Shown here piece after piece: positions 1 through 7,877 of a stretch of DNA of 11,639 bases. The position numbers and the translations under genes were made by a program. Position 1 is the first letter of the stretch. The number at the start of each line of letters is the position of its first letter. Location: contig CALDGX010000174.1 in NCBI GenBank assembly GCA_937941715.1, forward strand, positions 1 through 11,639. Direction: 5' to 3'. The notes beneath the pieces were generated by a model. That model saw nothing but the letters and a program-made list of their open reading frames with translations. It searched no databases and was not told the origin of the DNA. The DNA is from an uncultured Chloracidobacterium sp. (GTDB taxonomy: Bacteria > Acidobacteriota > Blastocatellia > Pyrinomonadales > Pyrinomonadaceae).

Positions 1-312
1 ACCTGGGAGCAGGAAAAGACGAACAAGGCCTTTGTTGAAACGCGTCACCCGCGCACTGCGGTGGCGAAACTCAAGGACGGAAAATTCCTGATGATCACGG
101 TCGACGGTCGAAGCGAGGCGAGCGGCGGGATCGGTCTGCAGGACTTGGCGGAATATATGCTCAGCCTCGGTGCGGTCGACGCGATGAACCTTGACGGTGG
201 CGGCTCGACCACGATGTTCGTCGATGGCAAGGTCGTCAACAAACCATCCGACAAGGAAGGCGAACGGAAGGTCAGTGACGCGATCCTTGTCACGCCAAGA
301 ACAAAGAAGTAA
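1..312 (+). CDS. Phosphodiester glycosidase (NAGPA-domain) protein, C-terminal part only
   Basis: The gene is cut by the left edge of the window. The frame is open from base 1 and ends at TAA 310-312, leaving about 103 residues. These match the end of the NAGPA / phosphodiester glycosidase domain (DUF2233): a RHPRTAV block near the start, TVDGR, a stretch reading LAEYMLSLGAVDAMNLDGGG, then STTMFVDG and VVNKPSD, and a final ER-VSDAILV block. The NLDGGGS motif is the family hallmark. Members hydrolyse phosphodiester-linked sugars or modify exopolysaccharide, and bacterial ones are usually exported, but the N-terminus that would show a signal peptide lies outside the window. The substrate cannot be told from this part. 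It lies 116 nt upstream of the metalloprotease on the same strand. The family call is firm; the specific role is not. Confidence 0.88.
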   Translation, partial: TWEQEKTNKAFVETRHPRTAVAKLKDGKFLMITVDGRSEASGGIGLQDLAEYMLSLGAVDAMNLDGGGSTTMFVDGKVVNKPSDKEGERKVSDAILVTPRTKK

Positions 313-428
313 TTCCAAGGGCAAACTGCCGATCGATCTCCCGCTCAGTACAGGTAATCGGACTCAAACCGTCTTGGCAAAATTGTCGTATAAGTGTTAA
401 CTTTCGCTACACGGTCGGTAAACACCAT
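313..428 (+). other. Intergenic gap before the metalloprotease; no convincing terminator or promoter
   Basis: This 116-nt gap holds no ORF of note. A TTGGCA (374-379) and a TATAAG (389-394) resemble promoter hexamers, but they are only 9 nt apart and so do not form a normal sigma-70 pair. A 5-bp CCGAT/ATCGG stem (329-333 with 357-361) has a long loop and no T tract. I see no Shine-Dalgarno sequence before ATG 429. Confidence 0.4.
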
Positions 429-2918
429 ATGAAACGAATCCTAATCGCGTTCCTTTTGCTTGCCTCTTTGAACTACGCTCTTTCCGCCCAGGCCTACGCT
501 AAAAAGACCATCTCCGCATTTACCGAAAAGATGCAGCGGATCGACGGGTTTGTGCCGCTTTACGTGAGCGTCGACGACGGCAAGATCTATCTTGAGGTTA
601 CGCGGTTCAATTACGAATTTCTTTATCTCGTGAGCCTGCCGACGGGCGTCGGGTCAAATCCGCTCGGGCTCGACCGAGGGCAGTTGGGTACGACCAAGGT
701 CGTGACGTTTGAGCGTGCGGGCAACAAGGTGCTGCTCGTTCAGCCGAATTACGATTTTCGTGCTACCGGCGATGCCAAGCAGAAAAAGTCGGTCGAGGAA
801 TCGTTCGCAAAGTCCGTTATCTGGGGTTTCAAGGTCGAGGCAGCCGAGGGCGACCGCGTTCTGGTCGACGCGACGAGTTTTCTGATCCGCGACGCACACG
901 GCGTCGGCGACCGGCTCAACCAGGCAAAGCAGGGCAACTACAGTTTTGATGAGAGCCGGAGCGCTCTCTACTTGCCAAATACGAAGGGATTTCCCAAAAA
1001 CACAGAAGTCGAGGCGACCATTACGCTGTCCACCAACGCGGAAACTGGAAATCTGGTCAATCAGGTCACCCCGACCGCCCGCAATGTGACAGTCCGTGAG
1101 CGGCACTCGTTCGTCGAAATGCCCGACGATAAGTATAGACCGCGGCGGTTCGACCCCCGCACCGGGGCGATCCCGGTCAGTTTCTATGACTATGGCACTG
1201 ATATAAACGAAGACCTCGAAAAGCGTTGGATACAGCGGCACCGGCTTGAGAAAAAGGACCCGTCAGCAGCGGTCAGCGATCCCGTCAAACCGATCATATA
1301 CTACGTCGATAACGGAGCGCCAAAGGCGATTCAGGATGCTTTGATCGAGGGCGCGAGTTGGTGGAATCAAGCGTTTGAGGCCGCGGGCTTTCGCAACGCG
1401 TTTCAAGTGCGTGTTCTGCCGCCGGATGCCGACCCGATGGACGTCCGTTACAACGTCGTCAACTGGGTGCATCGAGCGACTCGCGGCTGGTCGATCGGTG
1501 ACAGCGTCGTCGATCCGAGGACCGGCGAGATCATCAAGGGTGATGTAACACTCGACTCACAGCGAGCCAGACAGGACTTTTTGCTTGGAGCCGGGATGAC
1601 ACCCCAGTATGTAACGGCGAGCAACGCCTGCGATTTTGGGCTGCTGCCGGATATTGATTATTTGAGCCCGGCAGACAACCCTGCGGATGCCAAGTCAATG
1701 TCTTACGCCCGTATCCGTCAGCTTTCAGCTCACGAGGTCGGGCACACTCTTGGTTTCACACACAATTTTGCCGCCAGTACCTATGGCCGCGGTTCGGTCA
1801 TGGACTATCCGGCGCCTCTCGTCGATATAAAGGACGGAAAACTGGATCTCTCAAATGCCTATGCCGTCGGGATCGGGTCGTTCGATAAATTTGCGGTCAA
1901 GTATGCCTATTCTCAGTTTGTCGCCGGAGCCAACGAGAGCTATGAGCTCGAAAAGATCGTCCGCGACGGCGTTGCGTCGGGATTGCTCTTTTTGTCCGAC
2001 AGCGACGCGCGTCCTGCGGGCGCGTCCAATCCGCTGGCAAACCTTTGGGATAACGGCCCCGATCCGGTCGCGATGCTTCGCCACGAAATGCAGGTACGGC
2101 GCATCGGGCTTGATCAGTTCGGCATTCGCAATATCGATCGGGGAGCGCCGCTTTCCGAGCTTGAGATCAAGTTTCTACCGCTCTATCTTCACCACCGCTA
2201 CCAGCTGACGGCGGCCATCAAATCGATCGGCGGCGCGTATTACACGTTTGCCGTAAGGACCGAAAACGGGCCGAATCCCGTCACCGTTGCCGAGCCCGTG
2301 CCGGCCGAACGTCAGCGTGATGCCCTCGCGGCCGCGCTCGAGACGATCAAGCCGGGAGAGTTGACTATCCCCGACAGCATCCTGCGATTGATGCCGCCGG
2401 TCGCATATGGCTACGGATCGGGCCGTTCCGAACTTTTTCCGAAACGGACCGGTCCGATGTTTGATGCGGTCGGTGCGGCCGAGGTCGCCGCTGATATGGC
2501 GATCAGCGGCCTGCTTGAGCCAAGCCGGGCAGCACGCTGCGTGGGCCAAAATTCACGCGACCGTGCTTATCCGTCATTTAGAGAAGTCACTGACGGCCTC
2601 GTCAAAACGGCATTTGCGCCGTCCGATCCGGATAGGAGTAGGGCCCTGGTACAACGGGCCGTGCAGAGCCTTTTGGTTGAGAGATTAATGGAACTTGCCG
2701 CCAATCCAAATGCTCAGTTCCAGGTACGCTCTACCGCGTCTGACACACTTCGAGGACTTGCGGCGACGCTTAAGCGTACGGCCGCTACTGCTGATACCGC
2801 GGCTCATTACCGTTCGCTGATCGATGACATCGAGCGGTTCTTGAAACGGCCGGACTCACCGCGCAGGCAGCCTGCGCAGTTGCCGAACCCGCCGGGAGAT
2901 CCGATCGGCGGAAATTAG
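429..2918 (+). CDS. Exported zinc-dependent metalloprotease (DUF5118-DUF5117-DUF4953 Met-zincin family)
   Basis: This is an 829-residue predicted secreted peptidase. Residues 1 to about 24 form a signal peptide (MKRILIAFLLLA core, Ala-rich cleavage region around AQAYA). Residues ~31-75 resemble DUF5118, ending in DGKIYLEV. The following few hundred residues resemble DUF5117. The catalytic part contains H435-E436-x-x-H439-x-x-G442-x-x-H445 followed by N446, and a Met-turn at M458 in SVMDYP, so all three zinc ligands and the catalytic Glu are present. Upstream blocks such as WWNQAFEAAGF, DPMDVRYN, NWVHRATRGWS and DPRTGEIIKGDVTLDS are conserved in this family. The length is normal (about 800-900) and the frame is intact. 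The C-terminus is Pro-rich. There is no clear ribosome site before ATG 429, but the signal peptide supports that start. It converges with the monooxygenase gene, 19 nt away. The physiological substrate is unknown. Confidence 0.93.
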   Translation: MKRILIAFLLLASLNYALSAQAYAKKTISAFTEKMQRIDGFVPLYVSVDDGKIYLEVTRFNYEFLYLVSLPTGVGSNPLGLDRGQLGTTKVVTFERAGNKVLLVQPNYDFRATGDAKQKKSVEESFAKSVIWGFKVEAAEGDRVLVDATSFLIRDAHGVGDRLNQAKQGNYSFDESRSALYLPNTKGFPKNTEVEATITLSTNAETGNLVNQVTPTARNVTVRERHSFVEMPDDKYRPRRFDPRTGAIPVSFYDYGTDINEDLEKRWIQRHRLEKKDPSAAVSDPVKPIIYYVDNGAPKAIQDALIEGASWWNQAFEAAGFRNAFQVRVLPPDADPMDVRYNVVNWVHRATRGWSIGDSVVDPRTGEIIKGDVTLDSQRARQDFLLGAGMTPQYVTASNACDFGLLPDIDYLSPADNPADAKSMSYARIRQLSAHEVGHTLGFTHNFAASTYGRGSVMDYPAPLVDIKDGKLDLSNAYAVGIGSFDKFAVKYAYSQFVAGANESYELEKIVRDGVASGLLFLSDSDARPAGASNPLANLWDNGPDPVAMLRHEMQVRRIGLDQFGIRNIDRGAPLSELEIKFLPLYLHHRYQLTAAIKSIGGAYYTFAVRTENGPNPVTVAEPVPAERQRDALAAALETIKPGELTIPDSILRLMPPVAYGYGSGRSELFPKRTGPMFDAVGAAEVAADMAISGLLEPSRAARCVGQNSRDRAYPSFREVTDGLVKTAFAPSDPDRSRALVQRAVQSLLVERLMELAANPNAQFQVRSTASDTLRGLAATLKRTAATADTAAHYRSLIDDIERFLKRPDSPRRQPAQLPNPPGDPIGGN

Positions 2919-2937
2919 AGCGGGCTACACCGGGTCA

Positions 2938-4467
2938 TTATGTCCGGATACCGATGCTATCGAAATAGTCACGCATTGACTGATCAGTGATCTCGGTTGA
3001 TATCAGCCCGATATAATTGTCGGGCCGCAGCAGTACGGCGAATGGACGATATGCCCCGAAGTGCTCCATGATCTCATCGGTCAACGGCAGCGTGTGCGCA
3101 TCAACCAGTTCCTTAAAGCAGTTTGCGGTCTTGTGCGTGCCGTTTCCGCCAAAGGTCAGCAGATGAAATTTCGGTGCCCTGATCTGGTCGTAGATGCTGT
3201 GTCCGATCCGAAAAAATGGCATCCGGTCACCTGCCTTAACGTCAAAGTCAGCATCGTCAACGCTTAGGCTCGACTCGCGATAGTTGATCCCGATTTGCGA
3301 GACAAGAGGGAACAGCGCCTTTTTTACGGCGTCGAGGCTCAGTGCAAACCCTGCAACATAAGGAAATATATGGGTCCGGACGTATGAGATGAACCAATCG
3401 TCACTCGCGCCGAACTGAAACATACGGTCTGTAGTTCGCAGCAGCCGTTGGGCATTGGGCAGTCGCTCTTCATTGTAGGTCGAAAGTAGGTCCGAGCCCG
3501 CGATCCCTTTACAGGCCAAAGCGAGCTTCCATGCCAGATTGTAGCCGTCCTGAATTCCCGTGTTCATCCCTTGCCCGCCCGCTGGAGTGTGGATGTGTGC
3601 GGCGTCGCCGGCGACAAAACAGCGGCCGTTTGAAAACGAATTTACCGCCCGCGAGTGCACTCGATAAACCGAAAACCAGTTTATTTCGCTAATATCGAGC
3701 TCCATCTCAGTGTCGATCTTGATCTGCCGTTCGATCTCCTCGTATAAAATCTCGGCTTCGTCGGCGTTGTGGCCTTCCGGAAAGGTACCGACTATTCGAT
3801 ATCGGTTTTCTCCGGCCATCGGGAAGAATGCGGTTATCGTGTGTCGTGCAAGGCAGACGTGTAGCGCATCATGCGAGTATTGCCAGTCTATTCGCACATC
3901 GGCTACATAGAAAAGCCGCTCGACGGTGTCGCCCTCGAATGTAAGTCCAAGTGCGTGACGCACGGGGCTTTTTGCGCCGTCGCATCCGACCAGGTACTTG
4001 GCGCGGATCGTCTCCGAAACTCCCGACCCGTTGGTGGCGGCCGCCGTTATGCCGGTCCCATCCTGCTGAAATGATTTCAGCTGAGTCTGCCAGTGGACAG
4101 AGCGGCCGTGCGAGACGATGTACTGGTTCAGGAGGGACTCATGCAGCCCTTGATCCACGACCAGCATATAAGGATACGGGCTTAATCCGGCTCCGATGTC
4201 CTTTAGCACGGCCTCGCCGCGAACCTCGCCGCTTTCGATCAACCGGACCATTTCCGCGGGTTTTCCGAGTGCGATCAGGTTTCTCGCGATCCCGATCTGT
4301 TCGTAGATCTCTAAGGTGCGCGCCTGCACGCCGATCGCTCGCGAAAACGGCGTTGTGGTCTCCTTCATATCTAACACAACAAAGTCGATCCCGTATCGGA
4401 TCAATTGACAGGCAAGCGAAAGGCCGGTCGGGCCGGCACCTACTATAAGAACATCGGTTTCTATCAT
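2938..4467 (-). CDS. FAD-dependent aromatic-type monooxygenase (PheA/TfdB-like FAD_binding_3 family)
   Basis: This 509-residue protein has no signal peptide, so it is probably cytoplasmic. It is a class A flavoprotein hydroxylase type: a Rossmann GAGPTG fingerprint at residues 10-15 with an acidic D33 ending the second strand; the DG motif GCDGAKSPVR at 161-170; and the GD motif FVAGDAAHIHTPAGGQGMN at 284-302, followed by GIQDGYNLAWKLA. The C-terminal ~100 residues fit the thioredoxin-like tail of phenol hydroxylase relatives, with a YRPFAVLLRPD-YIG block around 473-487. Such enzymes use NAD(P)H and O2 to hydroxylate phenols, hydroxyphenylpropionate, polyketides or similar rings; the substrate is not predictable here. 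The start ATG lies 5 nt after the stop of the upstream regulator gene, with only a weak AGG 12 nt away, so translational coupling is likely. No other aromatic catabolic gene is present in the window. Confidence 0.9.
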   Translation of the reverse strand: MIETDVLIVGAGPTGLSLACQLIRYGIDFVVLDMKETTTPFSRAIGVQARTLEIYEQIGIARNLIALGKPAEMVRLIESGEVRGEAVLKDIGAGLSPYPYMLVVDQGLHESLLNQYIVSHGRSVHWQTQLKSFQQDGTGITAAATNGSGVSETIRAKYLVGCDGAKSPVRHALGLTFEGDTVERLFYVADVRIDWQYSHDALHVCLARHTITAFFPMAGENRYRIVGTFPEGHNADEAEILYEEIERQIKIDTEMELDISEINWFSVYRVHSRAVNSFSNGRCFVAGDAAHIHTPAGGQGMNTGIQDGYNLAWKLALACKGIAGSDLLSTYNEERLPNAQRLLRTTDRMFQFGASDDWFISYVRTHIFPYVAGFALSLDAVKKALFPLVSQIGINYRESSLSVDDADFDVKAGDRMPFFRIGHSIYDQIRAPKFHLLTFGGNGTHKTANCFKELVDAHTLPLTDEIMEHFGAYRPFAVLLRPDNYIGLISTEITDQSMRDYFDSIGIRT

Positions 4468-4472
4468 ATGAA

Positions 4473-6617
4473 CTAAAAGCCTGTTAACAAGATCGCGTCG
4501 GTATCCTGTTTGCCGCGGGAGATCGCCAATGTACCACCGTCAACTGACCATGCAAAGTCGAAGATTCGTTCTTTGGGGAGTTCGAAAAGCAATTTCTTCT
4601 CACCGGCACCATCTAGCGGCATTCGCCAAAATTTGGCTCCTGCCTTGCTGTTTTCAAAATAGTCGATCGACTTGCCGAGGTCAGTAAATGAAATCTCATT
4701 TGCCGAATCGATCTTCATCGAGCGAGTCTCTGTCTGCCCGGTGACATCCAGGATTATGATCTCCTTGCCCGGCTGACGATTGTCCGGCCTTATGTTTTCA
4801 AATGCAAGATACCTGCCATCGCCCGAAATCGCGAGAAAACCGGCGGGGTACAACTTACCTGGCTGGGTCAGGGCCTCACGCGTTCCGTCAATCAGTGACT
4901 GGCGCCAGAGGATATTCGATTTTGGATTACGTTGAATGTAGAAAAGCAAACTGCCGTCCGGCGAGACCACCGGCAGGAAATCGGTACCGCCGTCGGCAAA
5001 CGTTATCTGCAAGGGGTTTGAACCGTCCGCGTCAGACCGCCAGATACATCGGGTGCCGCTCCGGGTGGATTCAAAGTAAATATATCGCCCGTCGGCAGTT
5101 GCAAATGGGTTCTCATTATTTGTTCCGGAGTTTGCGGTCAACTGCTTTCGGATACCGTTACCCGGGATCACCGACCAAATGTCAATATCACCCATGATCC
5201 GAGTCGAGTAGACAACTTTACCGTCAGGCGCCCACGTAATGCCTGCCGATCCGTCACGGTTCAGATTCCCAAACGTCACCTGACGGAGGGCTTTAAGATC
5301 GGCGCCGTCAGCGACCCAAATGTGAGAATAGGTCGAAAATTGGCGGGCAAGCAGACGTTTACCGTCGGCCGAGATCGATATATTTCGATAGATACTCAGA
5401 TCATTGGTGATCGGCCTTATTTCGCCGCTCTTGAGAGACATTGACCAAAGTTGGAAAAAGCGGTTGTTCTCGCGGGCGGAAATTATCAACCCAGAGCTGT
5501 CGGGCGTCCAGGCGAGTTGTTCGATCTGTACGAACCGCTCCGTCTTGAGCTTTTGGTCGGAGTGGGTTTGGACGTCGACAATAACGATCGCCGAGGAATT
5601 TACCGGATCAGGCGACTGCTCGACCACGGCGATCCGATCTCCGTTAGGCGACCACGCGGGATACCCGCTGCGATAGATCGAAAAGGGCTGATTTCGACCA
5701 AGTAATTTCTGTTCCTCACCACTTTCCAATGAACGGACCAAAAGTGCCCATTCGCCAACCTCGGGATAGAATCTCACGAACGAAAAAGATCGACCGTCCG
5801 GCGAAAATCCGACCGTGCTCCAGATACGATCAGCGACCCGCTTTGCCTGGCCGCCAAAGCGCGAAACTTGAAACAGGTCACCACCCGCGTCAAAGCCGTC
5901 CTCATTTCTAAAAAATATCGAGTCACCTTCGGTCGAAAACTGGAGATTTCCAAATTTCTTGATGTCCGGGATATCGAGCTTCACGCTGCTGCCGGACGCA
6001 ACGTCCTGCAGATAGATCGAACCATCCTTCACATACGCGATTGACTTTCCGTCAGGCGACAGAACCGGGAATGAAATGTCACCAGCGAAGGTCAATCTCT
6101 GAAATTTGACCGTTTCGACAGGTGCCGAAGGCATTGGCGACAAATATCTCGCGGTCAGAAATGTAGCAAGTCCAAACGTGATCACTGCCGCAATTGCGAG
6201 CATGGCCGTTTTGCGAAAGCTCTTTCTGGGTACAACGCCCGATACTTTCGGGGTGGTATTTTCGGCCTCCGGTGATCCTGCGCATTCGCCGGCCAATTTT
6301 ACCTCGGCGGCGAAGCGGTAGCCTCGTTTTGGAATGGTCTCAATGAACGACCGGCCGTCCGGCCCGGTGCCCAACGCCCGCCTCAGCGCGTATACGCTCT
6401 GGGTCAGATTGCTTTCCTCAACAAATGAATCCGGCCATACCGCCTCAAGGATCTCATTCTTAGATACGACTGTCCCGTTATTGGCCACCAAAAGGGTCAG
6501 GACGTCAAGCACCTTTGCCGGCAGCGGCACGATCTCGCCGCCGCGCTTCAAAACGCGTTCATCCGCGTCAAGGCGAAGATCACCGAAGATGTAGCAGGTT
6601 TTGCGGTCCAAACCCAT
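4473..6617 (-). CDS. Membrane-anchored winged-helix regulator with PD40/TolB-type beta-propeller (CadC-like architecture)
   Basis: This is a 714-residue protein. Residues ~8-104 are an OmpR/PhoB-type winged helix (Trans_reg_C): it opens with FGDLRLD and includes LPAKVLDVLTLLV, a recognition-helix region EESNLTQSVYALRRALG, and the wing IPKRGYRF. A linker follows, then one membrane segment at about 137-158. The remainder is twelve repeats of the type 'xxSPDGxxIxF', with the DG-like position near residues 190, 231, 275, 326, 373, 419, 466, 510, 554, 600, 648 and 693. The 41-51-residue spacing suits one or two beta-propellers outside the cytoplasm. There is no kinase or receiver domain, so this is a one-component membrane regulator, a plan common in Acidobacteriota. 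The start is fixed because an in-frame TGA lies 12 nt upstream on the coding strand. No Shine-Dalgarno is seen. The target genes and ligand are unknown; the adjacent monooxygenase and the divergent cluster are candidates. Confidence 0.92.
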   Translation of the reverse strand: MGLDRKTCYIFGDLRLDADERVLKRGGEIVPLPAKVLDVLTLLVANNGTVVSKNEILEAVWPDSFVEESNLTQSVYALRRALGTGPDGRSFIETIPKRGYRFAAEVKLAGECAGSPEAENTTPKVSGVVPRKSFRKTAMLAIAAVITFGLATFLTARYLSPMPSAPVETVKFQRLTFAGDISFPVLSPDGKSIAYVKDGSIYLQDVASGSSVKLDIPDIKKFGNLQFSTEGDSIFFRNEDGFDAGGDLFQVSRFGGQAKRVADRIWSTVGFSPDGRSFSFVRFYPEVGEWALLVRSLESGEEQKLLGRNQPFSIYRSGYPAWSPNGDRIAVVEQSPDPVNSSAIVIVDVQTHSDQKLKTERFVQIEQLAWTPDSSGLIISARENNRFFQLWSMSLKSGEIRPITNDLSIYRNISISADGKRLLARQFSTYSHIWVADGADLKALRQVTFGNLNRDGSAGITWAPDGKVVYSTRIMGDIDIWSVIPGNGIRKQLTANSGTNNENPFATADGRYIYFESTRSGTRCIWRSDADGSNPLQITFADGGTDFLPVVSPDGSLLFYIQRNPKSNILWRQSLIDGTREALTQPGKLYPAGFLAISGDGRYLAFENIRPDNRQPGKEIIILDVTGQTETRSMKIDSANEISFTDLGKSIDYFENSKAGAKFWRMPLDGAGEKKLLFELPKERIFDFAWSVDGGTLAISRGKQDTDAILLTGF

Positions 6618-6654
6618 AAGATCAGATCATTATTGATAAAAAATTGAGATTTTT
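6618..6654. promoter_or_regulatory. AT-rich divergent intergenic region (regulator / exported-protein cluster)
   Basis: This short AT-rich gap separates the regulator (- strand) from the cluster (+ strand). By position it should hold at least the regulator promoter, and possibly both. It includes an imperfect inverted repeat ATCA-TTAT-TGAT (6626-6637) that could be an operator, and A/T runs at 6638-6643 and 6650-6656. I could not identify a well-spaced -35/-10 pair on either strand. The assignment rests on position and composition only. Confidence 0.35.
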
Positions 6655-7194
6655 TTGAAGATATTTGACGGCTTCAAATGCAAAATCCTCAATGTGATAC
6701 GGAGCGATTCATTTTACGACAAGTTGCGGTCGGCACAAAAGTATTTCGCTTCGACCGCTGCTTTTGCGACCTCGGCCGCCGCGATCATCATGGTCTCGGT
6801 TGCGGCCTGCGGCCGTCAGATATCGGCGGTTGCGGTCGGCGACGCGTGTCAGAAAGCTGGCGGGAGCGTTGTTATGGTCGAGGGATATTTGCGGCTGCCC
6901 ATGTCGACCGACTCGCCCGCACGAACGTCCAACCGCCTCAATGAGCAGATGCTGATCATAGTCGAAAAGATCAACGGGACTGGCAGCTTCCTGACCGCCG
7001 CTGTACGTACTTCGGACAGCAGCGAACGTAATCACATCACTACGCTGCCGCTGAGCTACACCTATGCCGATCTGCAGATCATTACCGATTCCGGCAGCCT
7101 TGTGACCGCCGACGACAAGGTGCGTGTTTCGGGCCGGATCGTGCGGGACGCTCGTGAGTGCGTGCTTGAGGTCGAGACTATTCGATCACCATAG
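6655..7194 (+). CDS. Putative lipoprotein of unknown function, possible OB-fold-like domain
   Basis: This is the first gene of the rightward cluster, 179 residues if started at TTG 6655, which has a weak GAGA 5 nt upstream. A hydrophobic segment leads to the lipobox VAAC with Cys52, followed by GRQ, indicating a lipoprotein signal. A normal lipoprotein signal is 17-30 residues, so an internal start such as TTG 6724 (28 residues before the Cys, with Arg and Lys at its N-terminus) or GTG 6694 may be the true one. None has a good ribosome site. The mature part has alternating strands (VVMVEGYLRL, LIIVEK, FLTAAVRT) and ends with DKVRVSGRIVRDARECVLEVETI. That ending resembles the last strands of an OB-fold of the tRNA_anti-like type; this is a visual inference. 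Mature cysteines are at 65 and 169. I do not recognise the family. Confidence 0.7.
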   Translation: MKIFDGFKCKILNVIRSDSFYDKLRSAQKYFASTAAFATSAAAIIMVSVAACGRQISAVAVGDACQKAGGSVVMVEGYLRLPMSTDSPARTSNRLNEQMLIIVEKINGTGSFLTAAVRTSDSSERNHITTLPLSYTYADLQIITDSGSLVTADDKVRVSGRIVRDARECVLEVETIRSP

Positions 7195-7211
7195 AGAACA
7201 TTGACACTATT

Positions 7212-7217
7212 AAGGAG
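7212..7217 (+). promoter_or_regulatory. Ribosome binding site AAGGAG for the gene at 7225
   Basis: AAGGAG sits 7 nt before ATG 7225. It decides that ATG over the in-frame TTG at 7201, which would place the ribosome site inside the coding region. Confidence 0.85.
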
Positions 7218-7224
7218 AAAGCAA

Positions 7225-7845
7225 ATGAAACAGACGATACTTGTAATTACAGTGACACTTTTGATAGCCGGCGCGGCGAATGCTCAGGGTGCGTGCAATG
7301 CGCTTGATGCCAACATGGGCTTTGCAAACAATGCTCTTCAGAGTTCGCTAAACAACACCTGGCACATCGTGACCGACGATATGCAAAAGCTGATGTTCAC
7401 GCCCGATGTTTGGAAGGCCGAGCTTGCCAAGGTCATGAACTGCTCGCCCTCGGCCTTTCCGGCAAATTGGATGGACCGCGTCCGCACAAACCTGGATGAA
7501 CTCAAACGGTTGGTAGATAACGAAGGGAAGACCCGAGCATGGGTCGCACGCAGCTTTCAGCGGCCGACCGAACAGGCGATGGCAAAGACAAAGTTCCTTG
7601 CGAAATATCCGGGAGCCAAGGTTCTGAAGATCGGTTCAAATTACAAGGACTGGAACGTGTTCAAGAATTCGCTTGGCATACCGACCAATCGGTACATTCG
7701 CGGAGAAGCGGTCTTGCAGATCCCCGGCCGGCCGTTCTGCCAAGCTCAGGAGTGGGTCGTTAAGCAGGCATACAAGGGCGGAGCCTACGGTGCGTCAGTC
7801 GTCGAGTTTCCGGGCGGAGCAGGTTATTTCGTCATGTGTCCGTAA
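7225..7845 (+). CDS. Secreted protein of unknown function with four cysteines
   Basis: This protein has 206 residues. Residues 1-20 are a clear signal-peptidase-I type signal (Lys at position 2, core ILVITVTLLIAGAA, cleavage ANA|QG), so the product should reach the periplasm or outside. The mature chain has four Cys at 24, 73, 172 and 205, two near each end, which would allow two disulfides. The N-terminal half is probably helical (Asn/Leu-rich around 34-55, then a Leu/Lys/Asp-rich helix around 84-98). The C-terminal part is rich in Gly and aromatic residues and ends FVMCP. I recognise no catalytic motif and no family. The start is set by AAGGAG 7 nt upstream. It lies 30 nt after the preceding lipoprotein gene and 32 nt before the next secreted protein, so it is probably co-transcribed. 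Confidence 0.88.
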   Translation: MKQTILVITVTLLIAGAANAQGACNALDANMGFANNALQSSLNNTWHIVTDDMQKLMFTPDVWKAELAKVMNCSPSAFPANWMDRVRTNLDELKRLVDNEGKTRAWVARSFQRPTEQAMAKTKFLAKYPGAKVLKIGSNYKDWNVFKNSLGIPTNRYIRGEAVLQIPGRPFCQAQEWVVKQAYKGGAYGASVVEFPGGAGYFVMCP

Positions 7846-7864
7846 ATCAGTTCCAACAACATAC

Positions 7865-7870
7865 AAGGAG
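7865..7870 (+). promoter_or_regulatory. Ribosome binding site AAGGAG supporting a GTG start at 7878
   Basis: AAGGAG lies 7 nt before GTG 7878. The same consensus and spacing precede the upstream gene, and this GTG gives a complete signal peptide. Confidence 0.85.
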
Positions 7871-7877
7871 TAAATAA

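Noticed and set aside
329..361. CCGAT/ATCGG inverted repeat as a terminator of the first gene
   Set aside because: The stem is only 5 bp with a 23-nt loop and no T tract.
374..394. TTGGCA / TATAAG as a sigma-70 promoter for the metalloprotease
   Set aside because: The spacer is 9 nt instead of about 17, and no better-spaced partner hexamer was found for either element.
654..1241. - strand open frame of 195 codons within the metalloprotease gene
   Set aside because: It is fully antisense to conserved DUF5117-type sequence. Its translation has no export signal or motif.
3951..4448. + strand open frame of 165 codons opposite the monooxygenase N-terminus
   Set aside because: It is antisense to the FAD-binding fingerprint and its translation is very Arg/Ser/Pro-rich, typical of a shadow frame.
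4482..4489. TGTTAACA palindrome near the end of the regulator gene as an operator
   Set aside because: It is a single 8-bp palindrome inside coding sequence with no second copy noticed nearby, so chance is enough to explain it.
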